In this document: one piece after another, positions 44,565 to 53,424 of the stretch
How the letters are laid out: the number at the start of each line of letters is the position of its first letter
Numbering within the stretch: position 1 is the stretch's first letter
Assembly (NCBI GenBank): GCA_903642265.1
Contig: CAHJWN010000003.1
Location: forward strand, 1-64,000
DNA from: Acidobacteriaceae bacterium
GTDB taxonomy: Bacteria > Acidobacteriota > Terriglobia > Terriglobales > Acidobacteriaceae
Direction: 5' to 3'
DNA length: 64,000 bases
Translations under genes and position numbers: made by a program
The notes under the pieces: generated by a model
What the model was told of the DNA's origin: nothing
Seen by the model: only the letters and a program-made list of their open reading frames with translations
Databases searched by the model: none

Positions 44565-46997
44565 TTACCGTTCGTGTGGCACTTTGATTGGAGCATCGGG
44601 GTCAGGAAGATCGCCGGGAAGCACTTTCTTGCGGCGCTTTACTGGTGGGGCTGAGCTTGGTGGCCGGGACTTCCCTCTTCCGTTGCGCTTGCCGTTGGGC
44701 ACTTCGATGACGGCGCGCATCCAGTAGCCGCCGTCGGCGTCGAGCTCGATGCCGTGGGTCTCGCGTTCGAAGCCGGGGAAGCGCTTGCCAAACTCTTCCA
44801 TGGCGAGAATGAGCTTGATGACGGGACTGTCAGGGCCGCCGAGGCGTTCGCCGGGCATCGACATGGGGATGCCGGGGGGATAGGGGACGAGCATGACGGC
44901 GGCGATGCGGCCGGCCATCTCGGAGAAGCGAATTTTCTCTGTCTCGTTGCGAAGGAGCTTCTGGTAAGTCTGCGACGGGGTGAGGATGGGGTCGAAGTCT
45001 TCGTCGCAGGCGGCGTTGACAAGCCCGGAGAGATTGAGCTGCTGCATGACTGTATGCATCTCGTCCGAAAGCTCTTTGAGGGTGACGTTGCGATAACGGT
45101 GCGGGAACTTGAGGACGAGCTCGGGCAGGGCTTCTTCGAGCGAGGCTTCGGAGTCGTAGAGGCGCTTGAATTCGAAGAGATTTTCGAGGAGCGCGCCCCA
45201 CTTGCCTTTGCTGGTGCCAACGGAAAAGAGGACAAGGACGGTGTAGTCGCCGGTGCGGGCAATCTCTACACGGCGGCCATCCAGAAACTCTGTCAAGATG
45301 GCTGCCGGTATGCCCCAGTCGCTGACAACGCCTTGTGCGTTGACGCCGGGGGTGAGGATGGTAACCTTCGCGGGGTCGAGCATGCAGTAATCGTCTGCAA
45401 TGTCTTCGTCCTGGAAGCCGTGCCAGTCCTCACCCTGCTTCAGGGTCCAACAGCTGGAACGATTGGTGAGTGCGCCATCGGGAGCTTCTTCGATGAGATA
45501 GCGCTGGCCGTCGAGCGGGTCGGTGACGTATTCAGGCTGGTAGAGCGAGAAGAACCAGCCCTGCTCGGCGGCAATCAGGCGGTGGGCGATCGAAGACATG
45601 GCCTTGCGGAAGCTGATTGCGTCCTGGAGGGTCTCGGACATGAGCGTGGGACCGGCGGGCTCATCCATCATGGCGGCGGCGACATCGAGCGAGGCGATGA
45701 GCGGGTAGAACGGTGATGTTGTTCCGTGCATCATGAACGACTCGTTGAACTGGTCGTAGTCAAGTGGGGCGCGAGGGCTGAGCTTGACGTGCACCATCGA
45801 TGCCATGGAGAAGGCGGCGAGCATCTTGTGCGTGGATTGAACCGAGAAGATAGTGGGCCGATCGGGCATGTCGTCGGGGACGTCCATCGCGAAGCGGCCG
45901 CGATAGATGGAATGAAACTTGGCGTAGGCGTACCAGGCTTCGTCGAAATGGATGCGCGGGACGGACTTTGAGAGGACGTCGACGACGCGGTTCACGTCGT
46001 AGCAGAGGCCATCGTAGGTGGAGTTTGTAACGACGGCGTAGGTGGGTGCCTGCGAGCGAGCGCCCGCGCTGAATGGGCTTTTTGCAATGAGTGCCTGGAT
46101 GTTCTCCGGGCTGAAGCGCTTGATGGGAACGAGACCAATCATGCCGTAGCCGTTGCGCGTGGGTTTGAAGTAGACGGGGCGGGCACCGGTGACGGTGAGT
46201 GAGTGGCAGATTGATTTGTGGCAGTTGGCGTCGGCGAGGACGATGTCGTCCTGTGCGATGACGCCGTGGCCGACGATCTGGTTCGAGGTGGACGAACCGC
46301 CGAGGACGTAGAAGGTCCAATCGGCACCGAAGATGCGGGCGGCGTTGCGTTCGGATTCGCCGGGAGGTCCGAGGTGATCGAGCCAGGAACCAAGCGGCGA
46401 GGTGGAGATGCCGAGGTCCGAGCGCATGATGTTCTCGCCGAAGAACTTGTGAAACTCCATGCCGACGGGATGCTTGAGGAAGGCGACGCCGCCCATGTGG
46501 CCGGGCGCGTCCCAGGAGTAGGCACCCTGGTCGTTGTACTTCTTCAGTTCGCGGAAGTAAGGCGGGAGAAGCTGGGCATGATAGCGCTCGACGGCGAAGT
46601 CGACCCGGTTGGCAATGAAGGCGGGCGTGTCGCCGAAGAGGTGGATGTACTCATGCACCTGCTGCACGACTTCAAGAGGCAGTTCGCTGACCAAGGTGCG
46701 GTCGGCGATGAGGAAGATGGGGATCTTCTTGTTGCGACGACGAACGGCGCGAAGGATCATGAGTGCGGCGCGTTCGTCGAACTGGTCCTCGCCTTCGAGG
46801 TCCCAATCGAGGAGGATGGCGCTATGGGATGGGTCGGATGTGACGAGCGATAAGCCGTCGTCCGGGGTTGAGGTTCTGACTACTTCGTAGCCTTCTTCTC
46901 CTATGGCGCTGACCAGCCGCTCCATGGCGCGATCGGAGACTGAATCCGTGCCACCTACTTCACTTGCAATCAACAAAACCCAACGCCCGTCGCTCAT
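44565..46997 (-). CDS. Orn/Lys/Arg decarboxylase (PLP, AdiA/LdcC-type fold)
   Basis: Large PLP-dependent basic amino acid decarboxylase of 810 aa. It has the N-terminal wing domain (about 1-140, receiver-like: SAILLDWDLEGED), the linker, the PLP domain with DAPGHMGG, the phosphate/ring contacts LGGSSTSNQI and DANCHKS, D352 in IHFDEAWYAYA, and the Schiff-base K391 in SVQSTHKMLAAF. The C-terminal domain has VPYPPGIPMSMPGE. The last 40 residues (RGKSRPPSSAPPVKRRKK) form a basic tail not typical of the family. Substrate choice (Arg, Lys or Orn) cannot be read from the sequence by eye. No antiporter gene adjoins, so acid-resistance use is doubtful. Confidence 0.9.
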   Translation of the reverse strand: MSDGRWVLLIASEVGGTDSVSDRAMERLVSAIGEEGYEVVRTSTPDDGLSLVTSDPSHSAILLDWDLEGEDQFDERAALMILRAVRRRNKKIPIFLIADRTLVSELPLEVVQQVHEYIHLFGDTPAFIANRVDFAVERYHAQLLPPYFRELKKYNDQGAYSWDAPGHMGGVAFLKHPVGMEFHKFFGENIMRSDLGISTSPLGSWLDHLGPPGESERNAARIFGADWTFYVLGGSSTSNQIVGHGVIAQDDIVLADANCHKSICHSLTVTGARPVYFKPTRNGYGMIGLVPIKRFSPENIQALIAKSPFSAGARSQAPTYAVVTNSTYDGLCYDVNRVVDVLSKSVPRIHFDEAWYAYAKFHSIYRGRFAMDVPDDMPDRPTIFSVQSTHKMLAAFSMASMVHVKLSPRAPLDYDQFNESFMMHGTTSPFYPLIASLDVAAAMMDEPAGPTLMSETLQDAISFRKAMSSIAHRLIAAEQGWFFSLYQPEYVTDPLDGQRYLIEEAPDGALTNRSSCWTLKQGEDWHGFQDEDIADDYCMLDPAKVTILTPGVNAQGVVSDWGIPAAILTEFLDGRRVEIARTGDYTVLVLFSVGTSKGKWGALLENLFEFKRLYDSEASLEEALPELVLKFPHRYRNVTLKELSDEMHTVMQQLNLSGLVNAACDEDFDPILTPSQTYQKLLRNETEKIRFSEMAGRIAAVMLVPYPPGIPMSMPGERLGGPDSPVIKLILAMEEFGKRFPGFERETHGIELDADGGYWMRAVIEVPNGKRNGRGKSRPPSSAPPVKRRKKVLPGDLPDPDAPIKVPHER

Positions 46998-47225
46998 ACA
47001 CCTCTCACTTCAACCTTTGATTTTACAGGGAGAGTTTGAATGGAGTGTGGATGGAGGCGACGTGGCGTTGGTGTGATGGAGGAGGGGTGGTTTGGGTTTA
47101 TCAGTGTGGATTAAAGAAGTCGGGGTGGTGATTCGGAGAAGGGCAGTTCATGCGGGGCACGAATGCCCACCTTAGGCGCGGTGATACTGCGCCGAAGATG
47201 GGGCACCCGGTTTGGGGAGTGTGGG

Positions 47226-48149
47226 TTATTGCGCAGTGGAAGTTTCAGCGTTGCCGGGACGGACGGCTCTGGGGAAGCGGAGTTTAGTGCCGTGAAGTTT
47301 GGTGTCGGCTTTGATCTCTACAAGCCTGTTCTTGAAAGGCGTTGCCATGAAGCCTGCCACGTAGGTCTCTGAGATGGCGTGTTGAAACTGCGAGAGGAAA
47401 GGTGACATGGACACCGGGTTGCCCGTGCTTTCGTAGTAGGCGCGACCGCCGGTTCCATCAGCAACCTGAGCGAGATAGCTCTGGCCACTGAAGCTGGCGC
47501 GACCGCCATGAATTCCCGCATCGCCGTAGTAGATGGATGACACGGAGACGCCTGCGCGCTGGGCGTCGGTGATAGCTGTCTGCACGTAGGGGCTGTCCTG
47601 ATTGAGGATGCTGGTGCTGCCGTTGTAGGGATCGACGCCGTTGGTGATCATCATGACGAAACGTGCGCCGGGGCGAGTTGGGTCAGTGGGCCAGTGCTTC
47701 ACGAACTCCGACAAGCAGAAGTATGGGCTGGCGCTGATGCCGGGTGCGCCGAGCGGCAGACGGAACCTTTCAGCAGCGGCGGCATGATCCGTGGTGAAGT
47801 TCTGCTGGGTGGAGACGGTGCCGTCACGCATGTAGCCAATGAAGATAGCAGTGCCAGGGGGCAGGGCGGCGACGTAGGACTTGAGCGTGCTGAGTTCCCT
47901 GCCGACGGATTCGCGGAGGCCGTCGTCGATGAGAAAGGCGATCTGTACGCCATTCGCAGGGACCTGCGACCAGGTGGTGAGAGGTTCTTCTTTGCCGTTG
48001 ACCTTGAGAGTGACGTCGGTGAGAGCGGGAGCGACTTCAGCTTTAGAGTCGACCTCGACGAGCATCTGGGTGTTCGCGGGACCTTCGATCTGGGCGAAGC
48101 TGGAGGTTGCGAGGAGGAGTGCGGCAGCGGGAACTAAGAGAAATTTCAT
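47226..48149 (-). CDS. secreted VWFA-related protein, degenerate MIDAS
   Basis: Protein of 307 aa with a signal peptide (LLVPAAALLLATSSFAQ). The von Willebrand A-like region starts at VQIAFLIDDGLRESVGRELS and continues through GTAIFIGYMRDGTVSTQQNF and FVMMITNGVDPYNGS. It belongs to the type that is very abundant in Acidobacteriota. The metal-ion-dependent adhesion site normally begins DxSxS; here the same place reads DDGLRES, and the usual TDG is TNG, so metal-dependent ligand binding may be lost. Function unknown; probably periplasmic. Confidence 0.82.
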   Translation of the reverse strand: MKFLLVPAAALLLATSSFAQIEGPANTQMLVEVDSKAEVAPALTDVTLKVNGKEEPLTTWSQVPANGVQIAFLIDDGLRESVGRELSTLKSYVAALPPGTAIFIGYMRDGTVSTQQNFTTDHAAAAERFRLPLGAPGISASPYFCLSEFVKHWPTDPTRPGARFVMMITNGVDPYNGSTSILNQDSPYVQTAITDAQRAGVSVSSIYYGDAGIHGGRASFSGQSYLAQVADGTGGRAYYESTGNPVSMSPFLSQFQHAISETYVAGFMATPFKNRLVEIKADTKLHGTKLRFPRAVRPGNAETSTAQ

Positions 48150-48308
48150 GTTGGGCGACCTTACCTTCGATCCATTAGACGTGTGCGGGGAGGGAGTGGT
48201 CGCATGAGGGTGCGGGAGCGCGCTGTGTTTGGATGGGCGTGGAGGGTCCGGGCGCGTCGAGAAGAGGCGTATCGCGGGGCCGAAGCTCTTTGCTAGATAG
48301 TCCTAATT

Positions 48309-48390
48309 GCCAGGCTGAAGCCCTGGCCTACCTGAAAGCATGGTTGTCGTCAGTGCAAGGTGCGCCAGGGATGGAGCCCTGGCGCACCTT
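48309..48390. repeat. doublet of CCAGG/CCTGG hairpins downstream of a TonB receptor gene
   Basis: A small hairpin GCCAGG-CTGAAGC-CCTGGC (48309-48327) is followed by a perfect 14-bp stem, AAGGTGCGCCAGGG and its complement, with loop ATGGAG (48357-48390). The two share the core CCAGG-N-TG-AGCCCTGG. The larger one is 16 bases after the receptor stop (minus strand) and may end its transcript. The rest of the 256-base gap shows nothing. Confidence 0.6.
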
Positions 48391-48406
48391 AAAGCCGACG
48401 TCGGCC

Positions 48407-50944
48407 CTATTCACCGCCCAGGCGGAGTTTCAGGCCTCCGCGGATGGTGAATGGAAGGGCGGGATAGCCGATGGGGCCGATGTGTTGCTGGCTGAGGAGA
48501 TTGTCGAGTTGTGTATAGACCGTGACGTGGTGGCTGGCGACGTAGCTGACGTTGGCGTCGAGCTTGGCGTAGCCGAAGTCGAGGTCGCGATTGGGGAGCA
48601 GGAGAGTGTTGCCGCCGTTGAGGTCGCCGAAGCCGAGGAAGGTGGAATCGTCGCTGCGACTGGAGAGTGCGCCCTTAATGGCGGCTGCGAAGTGGCGGTC
48701 GGTATATTGCACGGCGAAGAAGCCGGTGTGTGGGGCGCGGCGGAACGGGCGCGCGCCGACCAGGGGTGAGAAGGCGCCGATAGGGATGTTCGGCAGATTG
48801 GGGTTGGTGGTGGGGGTTCCGTCGTTGGCAGCAACGGCGTCGGTGGCGAAGGACTGGGTGACAACGGAATCGAGATAGGTGTAGCCGCCTCGGACGAAGA
48901 GATGATTGAGGGCCTGCCATTCGACGCCGAGTTCTGCACCCTGGGCGCGAAAGGCGAGGGAGTTCAGGTAGGCGGCTCCGTCGGGGACTGCATTTGCGAC
49001 CGTCGCAGGAATGTTGAAGTAGTTGATGAGGCCGTTGACGTCAACGCTTTCAAGCTGGTGGTTGAACTGATTGTGGAAGTAAGTGGCCTTGACGATGAGG
49101 CGCTCGCCAAGGATGTTCTGGTCTACGCCAGCATCGAAGCTGCGGGAGCGCTGGGCGGTTCCCTGGCCGATGTTGTACCTGGCGATGTCCGCGGTGTCGC
49201 CGATCCCGAGAAGTTGGGTGTAGAGGCTGGCGAATTGGAGCGCCAGCGTGGGCTCCTGCACACCTGTGGCTGCGCTGGCGCGAAGCTTGGTGCCACGGAA
49301 CTTTCGGTTGTCGACGCGCATGGGGATATAGGCGAGACCAAGGCGCGGAGTTCCGGCGATGCCGTAGAGGTGGTTCTTTTCAAGGGCTCCACCAGCAGAG
49401 TAGAAGAGCCGGTTCTTGATGTCACCCTGGAACTGGAGGGTGTACTCGTAGTTGGTGCGCTTACTGATCTCGTTTTCGCCGAAGTCGGCGTCTACGAAGC
49501 TGCCACGCTCGTTTTCGTAGCGGAAGCCAACAAGGGCAGTAAGGCGGCGGCTGAAGGCGTAGTCGGATTGGAAGTAGAGCTCGTCGCGGTTGGATACGGA
49601 GTCGGTATTCCCGCCAAAGAAGTCGGTCTGACCGGTAGCGGTGTAGCCGTTGGCGCCGCGGATAGTGACGACGTTGCCGAAATACTCCGTGAAGCTGAAG
49701 CCGGGGAAGTTGAACGTGAAAGGGGTGCCGGGATAGGCGTACTGGAGGGCTTGTTCGCGTTTGCGGGTGATGCCGTAGCGAACGAGATTGTGCCAGCGAG
49801 CATCGTTGGTGCGGCTTTCGAGAGTGAGACCGGAGTAGAGGTCCTGATCGGACTGCTTGGCGTCGTTCGAGATGCCGAAGAAGTCGTGTGCGTTGGGCAG
49901 ACCGGTGGCGGAGACAGCGTTGCGGATGGTAAAGCGGGCTTGAATGCCAGGGGTGATGTTGTAGCCGATGTTGGCGGCAGAGGTGGCGGAGTGGTACTTA
50001 TCGAGCGCAAGGGCGTTCGAGGTATCAAGACGGCCGAACACACCGTAGTAGTCGAGGCGCTGATGGGCACCGCTGATCTCACCCTGATTGCGGTAGGTGC
50101 TGAAGTTGCCGCCGTCGCCGGTGTAGATGAAGGTGGGGCGGATTGACTCTCCGCGGGGGCTGTTGAGCGAGACAACGGAGGCACCGGCATCGGAGCCGTA
50201 GAGGACGCTGTTGGGACCGCGGTAGGTTTCAATCGAGGCGACGCCGGTCTGCGAGACGGTACCGAAGTCGAAGGTGCCGCCGACATCTTCGGCGGTGATG
50301 CCATCGATGAGGACCTTGTTGGCGGTGGAGTTGCCGCCACGGACGAAGAGCGAAGTGACGCCGCCGAGCTGGCCTTGCTGGACGACTTCGATGCCCGGGG
50401 CGAGGCGGAGTTCGTCAACGACGCCGAGCCGTGGTGCGAGATCAAGGGGGTTCGCAAAGGAGACGGCGGCGCTCGATTGCTGGATGGGGGTAGGGATGCC
50501 GGTGGCGGTGACGGTGACGGCCTCGGTGAGTGATGCAACTTCAACGACGACGTTTTGCGAGACGACATCGGTGGTGCCGCCATAGAAGTCTGAGCTTATG
50601 GCGGGCGAGAAGGTGGCAGCGGCGGTGAGGAGGCGGAAGCGACCCTTGGCGGTGCTGCGGATCTCGAACTCGCCTTCAGTGTTGGTGCGGCCGAAGGCGA
50701 TGACTTCAGTTCCCTGCACGACCTGGACCTTGGCGCCGATGACGACGTCACCGAGTGGGTCTGTGACCTTGCCGCGGACGATGACGGCGTGCGCGGTGGC
50801 GGCGGTGGAGAGAAGGGCGATGAGTGCGACGGAGCGGACAAGACTGGTGGTGTCTGCGGCAGAGATTCCACTCATCGTGTGAGACAAGGGCGCGTTGAAT
50901 GGGGCACGGGGAGTTCGGGCAAGTCGAGAGAAGACGTTGATCAC
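48407..50944 (-). CDS. TonB-dependent receptor (BtuB/FepA-like size) with N-terminal Cna/CarboxypepD-like domain
   Basis: Outer-membrane receptor of about 845 aa. After the signal region (SVALIALLSTAATAHA), a small regulatory-like domain (VIVRGKVTDPLGDVVIGAKV, NTEGEFEIRSTAKGRFRL) precedes the plug: PRLGVVDELRLAPGIEVVQQ, GGVTSLFVRGGNSTANKVLI, GPNSVLYGSDAG. A 22-strand barrel is expected from about residue 270 and ends in FTIRGGLKLRLGGE. The chosen GTG at 50944 overlaps the TGA of the quinone oxidoreductase (GTGA); an ATG at 50875 would give a more compact signal peptide but lacks a ribosome-binding site. The substrate is unknown; no TonB box was assigned. Confidence 0.87.
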   Translation of the reverse strand: MINVFSRLARTPRAPFNAPLSHTMSGISAADTTSLVRSVALIALLSTAATAHAVIVRGKVTDPLGDVVIGAKVQVVQGTEVIAFGRTNTEGEFEIRSTAKGRFRLLTAAATFSPAISSDFYGGTTDVVSQNVVVEVASLTEAVTVTATGIPTPIQQSSAAVSFANPLDLAPRLGVVDELRLAPGIEVVQQGQLGGVTSLFVRGGNSTANKVLIDGITAEDVGGTFDFGTVSQTGVASIETYRGPNSVLYGSDAGASVVSLNSPRGESIRPTFIYTGDGGNFSTYRNQGEISGAHQRLDYYGVFGRLDTSNALALDKYHSATSAANIGYNITPGIQARFTIRNAVSATGLPNAHDFFGISNDAKQSDQDLYSGLTLESRTNDARWHNLVRYGITRKREQALQYAYPGTPFTFNFPGFSFTEYFGNVVTIRGANGYTATGQTDFFGGNTDSVSNRDELYFQSDYAFSRRLTALVGFRYENERGSFVDADFGENEISKRTNYEYTLQFQGDIKNRLFYSAGGALEKNHLYGIAGTPRLGLAYIPMRVDNRKFRGTKLRASAATGVQEPTLALQFASLYTQLLGIGDTADIARYNIGQGTAQRSRSFDAGVDQNILGERLIVKATYFHNQFNHQLESVDVNGLINYFNIPATVANAVPDGAAYLNSLAFRAQGAELGVEWQALNHLFVRGGYTYLDSVVTQSFATDAVAANDGTPTTNPNLPNIPIGAFSPLVGARPFRRAPHTGFFAVQYTDRHFAAAIKGALSSRSDDSTFLGFGDLNGGNTLLLPNRDLDFGYAKLDANVSYVASHHVTVYTQLDNLLSQQHIGPIGYPALPFTIRGGLKLRLGGE

Positions 50945-51909
50945 GGCTGTAGGATTACCTTTCCGGTGGTGTTGCGGGATTCGAGGTCGCGGTGGGCCTG
51001 GGCGGCGTCTTTGAGTGGGTAGGTGTGCTCGATGCGGAGATTGAGCGTGCCATCGGCAAGCCATCGAAAGATGTCGGTGGCACGCGCGGAGAGGTCTTCG
51101 GGCGTGGCGATGTAGTCCTTGAGCGAGGGTCGGGTGACGTAGAGCGAACCCAGGGCTGAGAGCCGGATGAGGTCGAAGGGCGGCACTGCGCCGCTGGAGG
51201 CGCCGAAGAGAACAAGCATGCCGCGCGGGTGGAGGCAGCTTAGGGATTGTTCGAAGGTGGACTTGCCGACGCTGTCGTAGACGACGGGAAGGCCCTTGTT
51301 CTCTGTAATGCGCTTTACCTCAGCGGCGAAGTCGACCTGGGTGTAGAGGATGGGTTCGTCGGCGCCGGCTTCACGGGAGAGCTGGGCTTTTTCTTCGGTG
51401 GAGACGGTGGTGAGGACGCGGGCCCCGAGTTTCCTGGCCATCTGGGTCAGGAGCAGGCCGGTGCCGCCAGCCCCGGCGTGGATCAAGACGGTTTCGCCGG
51501 GCTGGATGGTGTGAGTGGCGTGGGCGAGGTAGTGGGCAGTCATTCCCTGCAGCATGGCTGCAGCTGCCTGAACGGAGGTGACGCCTTCAGGGATGGAGAC
51601 GAGGCGGGCGGAGGAGGCAACGGCAAACTCGGCGTAAGTGCCCAGGGTGCCGCACCAGGCGACGCGGTCACCGGGCTTGAGGGTGGTGACGCCCTCTCCG
51701 ACTTCGACGACGGTTCCAGCAGCCTCCTGACCAGGAATGAACGGAAGCGACGAGGGGTAGCGGCCTTCGCGGAAGTAAACGTCGATGAAATTGACGCCAA
51801 TGGCTTCTACGGCGATAAGGGCCTCGCCGCGCTTTGGGGAGGGCCTGGCTACCTGTGTGTAAACAAGGGCCTCCGGACCGCCAGTGGTGGTGATTTGGAT
51901 CGCTTGCAT
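50941..51909 (-). CDS. NADPH:quinone oxidoreductase (zinc-free MDR family)
   Basis: Medium-chain dehydrogenase of 322 aa from the ATG at 51909 (51918 also possible). MQAIQITTTGGPEALVY at the N-terminus, NFIDVYFREGRYP, PGQEAAGTVVEVGEGV and the cofactor loop LIHAGAGGTGLLLTQMARKL identify the Qor subgroup; zinc-ligand cysteines are absent. The C-terminus ends in ESRNTTGKVILQP, as is usual. It reduces quinones by one electron or related enones. Its stop overlaps the putative start of the TonB receptor, so the two may be coupled, an odd pair functionally. Confidence 0.9.
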   Translation of the reverse strand: MQAIQITTTGGPEALVYTQVARPSPKRGEALIAVEAIGVNFIDVYFREGRYPSSLPFIPGQEAAGTVVEVGEGVTTLKPGDRVAWCGTLGTYAEFAVASSARLVSIPEGVTSVQAAAAMLQGMTAHYLAHATHTIQPGETVLIHAGAGGTGLLLTQMARKLGARVLTTVSTEEKAQLSREAGADEPILYTQVDFAAEVKRITENKGLPVVYDSVGKSTFEQSLSCLHPRGMLVLFGASSGAVPPFDLIRLSALGSLYVTRPSLKDYIATPEDLSARATDIFRWLADGTLNLRIEHTYPLKDAAQAHRDLESRNTTGKVILQP

Positions 51910-52362
51910 GAAGGGCATATATGCGGATTGTAGCGGCGGAAGAACTGTGTAATTGCCGGTCATTCACTGACCTTGACGCAGTCAAGTTTTGAGATATTCA
52001 CTAAAAAATAATGAGGGGCTGCGTATGGGATTCAGCGAAAAACGGTCATCCGTACACCCGTGGCTTGTTGACTGCATCAACGAGAGTATTCGTGGAGCGA
52101 ACGTTCCTGCTTACTGAAATGAAGACTGCTGCCGAGAGCAGAGGGGTATGACTCCTTGCAGCAGGTGCCAAGGCGATGGTGGCACAAGGTCATACCCCAG
52201 ACTTTATGTGTGAACGCACTGCGTAGCCAGGTGTTGTTTCGGGTCGAATGAAGCATCAACGGCACACCCCCACACCCCAGGATTGAAATATGGGTCACCG
52301 ATGATGCAGTTTCACATCACCCTCAATGTGAAATTGAGCACGTCTGGTTCGGGAGGGGATGT
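51910..52362. other. 450-base intergenic region with a structured element
   Basis: No credible gene. The left part is A+T-richer than its surroundings (CACTAAAAAATAATG near 52000). The middle holds the long stem described at 52143-52198 and the small hairpin CTGC-CGAGA-GCAG before it. The right part (about 52265-52300) contains a decayed CCCA...TGGG unit related to the hairpin repeats at 39449 and 40811. Confidence 0.45.
52143..52198. other. possible structured RNA or palindromic element
   Basis: GGGGTATGAC and GTCATACCCC form a perfect 10-bp outer stem 36 bases apart; inside, GTGCC pairs with GGCAC and CTT with AAG, giving an extended, partly internal-looped hairpin of 56 bases. No terminal target duplication or transposase was seen. 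Confidence 0.4.
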
Positions 52363-53376
52363 TTACTGGAGGAGACTTTCTTCAGACGAGCGGAGGCGCA
52401 GGATGCGGTCTACGGCGTAGGGAGCGCGGTGAGACGAGGTGTGGAAGTGGCGAACTTGTAGTTCGCCGAGCAAGCCGATGCCCATCATCTGTATGCCTGC
52501 GAGGATGAGGACGCCTGCCACGACAAAAATAGGGCCGTGCTCCGACATCATCTGCTGGCCGGTAAATATCTTCAGGAGCAGGAGCCATATCGCGAGGCCT
52601 GTGCCAGTGATGACGCCCAGCGCGCCGATGGTACCGAAGAAGTGCAACGGGCGGGTCATGTAGCGGAGGAGGAAGCGGATGGTGAGCAGGTCGAAGAAGA
52701 CGCGGATGGTACGGGAGATGCCGTAGTGGCTTTTGCCGAACTCGCGCTTAGGGTTCGAGATAGGAATCTCGCAGATGCTTGCACCGTACCAGGAGGCGAG
52801 GGCGGGGATGAAGCGGTGCATCTCCCCGTAGAGGGGGATGTTCTGGATGACTTCTCGGCGGTAAGCCTTGAAAGTGGTACCGAAGTCGTGGATCTCGACG
52901 CCGGAGAGCTTTGCCATGAGCCAATTTGCGGCGCGCGATGGGATGCGGCGGAGGAGGAAGTTGTCTCCGCGCTGACTGCGCCATCCGCTTACAACGTCAA
53001 AGCCTTCTTCTAGCTTGGCGAGGAAGGTGGGGATCTCGTCGGGGTCATGCTGGAGGTCGCCATCCATGGCAAGGATGTAGTCGCCCTGGGCGTGGTCAAA
53101 TCCTGCGGCGAGGGCGCTGGTCTGACCGAAGTTGCGGCGAAGTTTGATGACCAGGACGCGACTGTCGACAGCGGCAATCTCTTCGAGCAGACGGTAGGTG
53201 CGGTCGCGTGACCCATCATCGACAAAAACCATCTCGAAGGACTCGCCGACTTGTTCCATCACGTGCTTCACACGGTCATAGAGGGTGGTGACGTTCTCTT
53301 CCTCATTGTGAAAAGGGACGACGATGGAATACTTGGCCACATCAGAATGATACGCCGGGGTGCTGGTCGGCAACAA
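52363..53376 (-). CDS. GT2 family glycosyltransferase (GtrB/ArnC/DPM1-like)
   Basis: Membrane-bound inverting glycosyltransferase of up to 337 aa that attaches a sugar to a polyprenyl phosphate carrier. GT-A motifs are YSIVVPFHNEEENV, FVDDGSRDRTY (nucleotide), and AMDGDLQHDPDEIP (DxD-like), then RRNFGQTSALAAGFDHA. After NPKREFGKSHYGISRT, two C-terminal membrane segments (about 240-265 and 280-305) match GtrB/ArnC. The start is uncertain: TTG at 53376 or GTG at 53340 (VAKYSIVVPF); neither has a good ribosome-binding site. The donor sugar is unknown. Confidence 0.88.
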   Translation of the reverse strand: MLPTSTPAYHSDVAKYSIVVPFHNEEENVTTLYDRVKHVMEQVGESFEMVFVDDGSRDRTYRLLEEIAAVDSRVLVIKLRRNFGQTSALAAGFDHAQGDYILAMDGDLQHDPDEIPTFLAKLEEGFDVVSGWRSQRGDNFLLRRIPSRAANWLMAKLSGVEIHDFGTTFKAYRREVIQNIPLYGEMHRFIPALASWYGASICEIPISNPKREFGKSHYGISRTIRVFFDLLTIRFLLRYMTRPLHFFGTIGALGVITGTGLAIWLLLLKIFTGQQMMSEHGPIFVVAGVLILAGIQMMGIGLLGELQVRHFHTSSHRAPYAVDRILRLRSSEESLLQ

Positions 53377-53424
53377 CTTCAGTGTGAGAGGCGCTCAGAG
53401 ACCTTTGTGATAAAACAGGCGGTG

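Noticed and set aside
48902-50146. 414-codon frame opposite the TonB receptor
   Set aside because: Antisense shadow; Val/Gly/Glu-rich sequence without domain, and the receptor reading is well supported.
51910-52362. Insertion-sequence or MITE remnant
   Set aside because: Inverted repeats are present, but no target-site duplication or transposase fragment could be identified, so it is only listed as a structured element.
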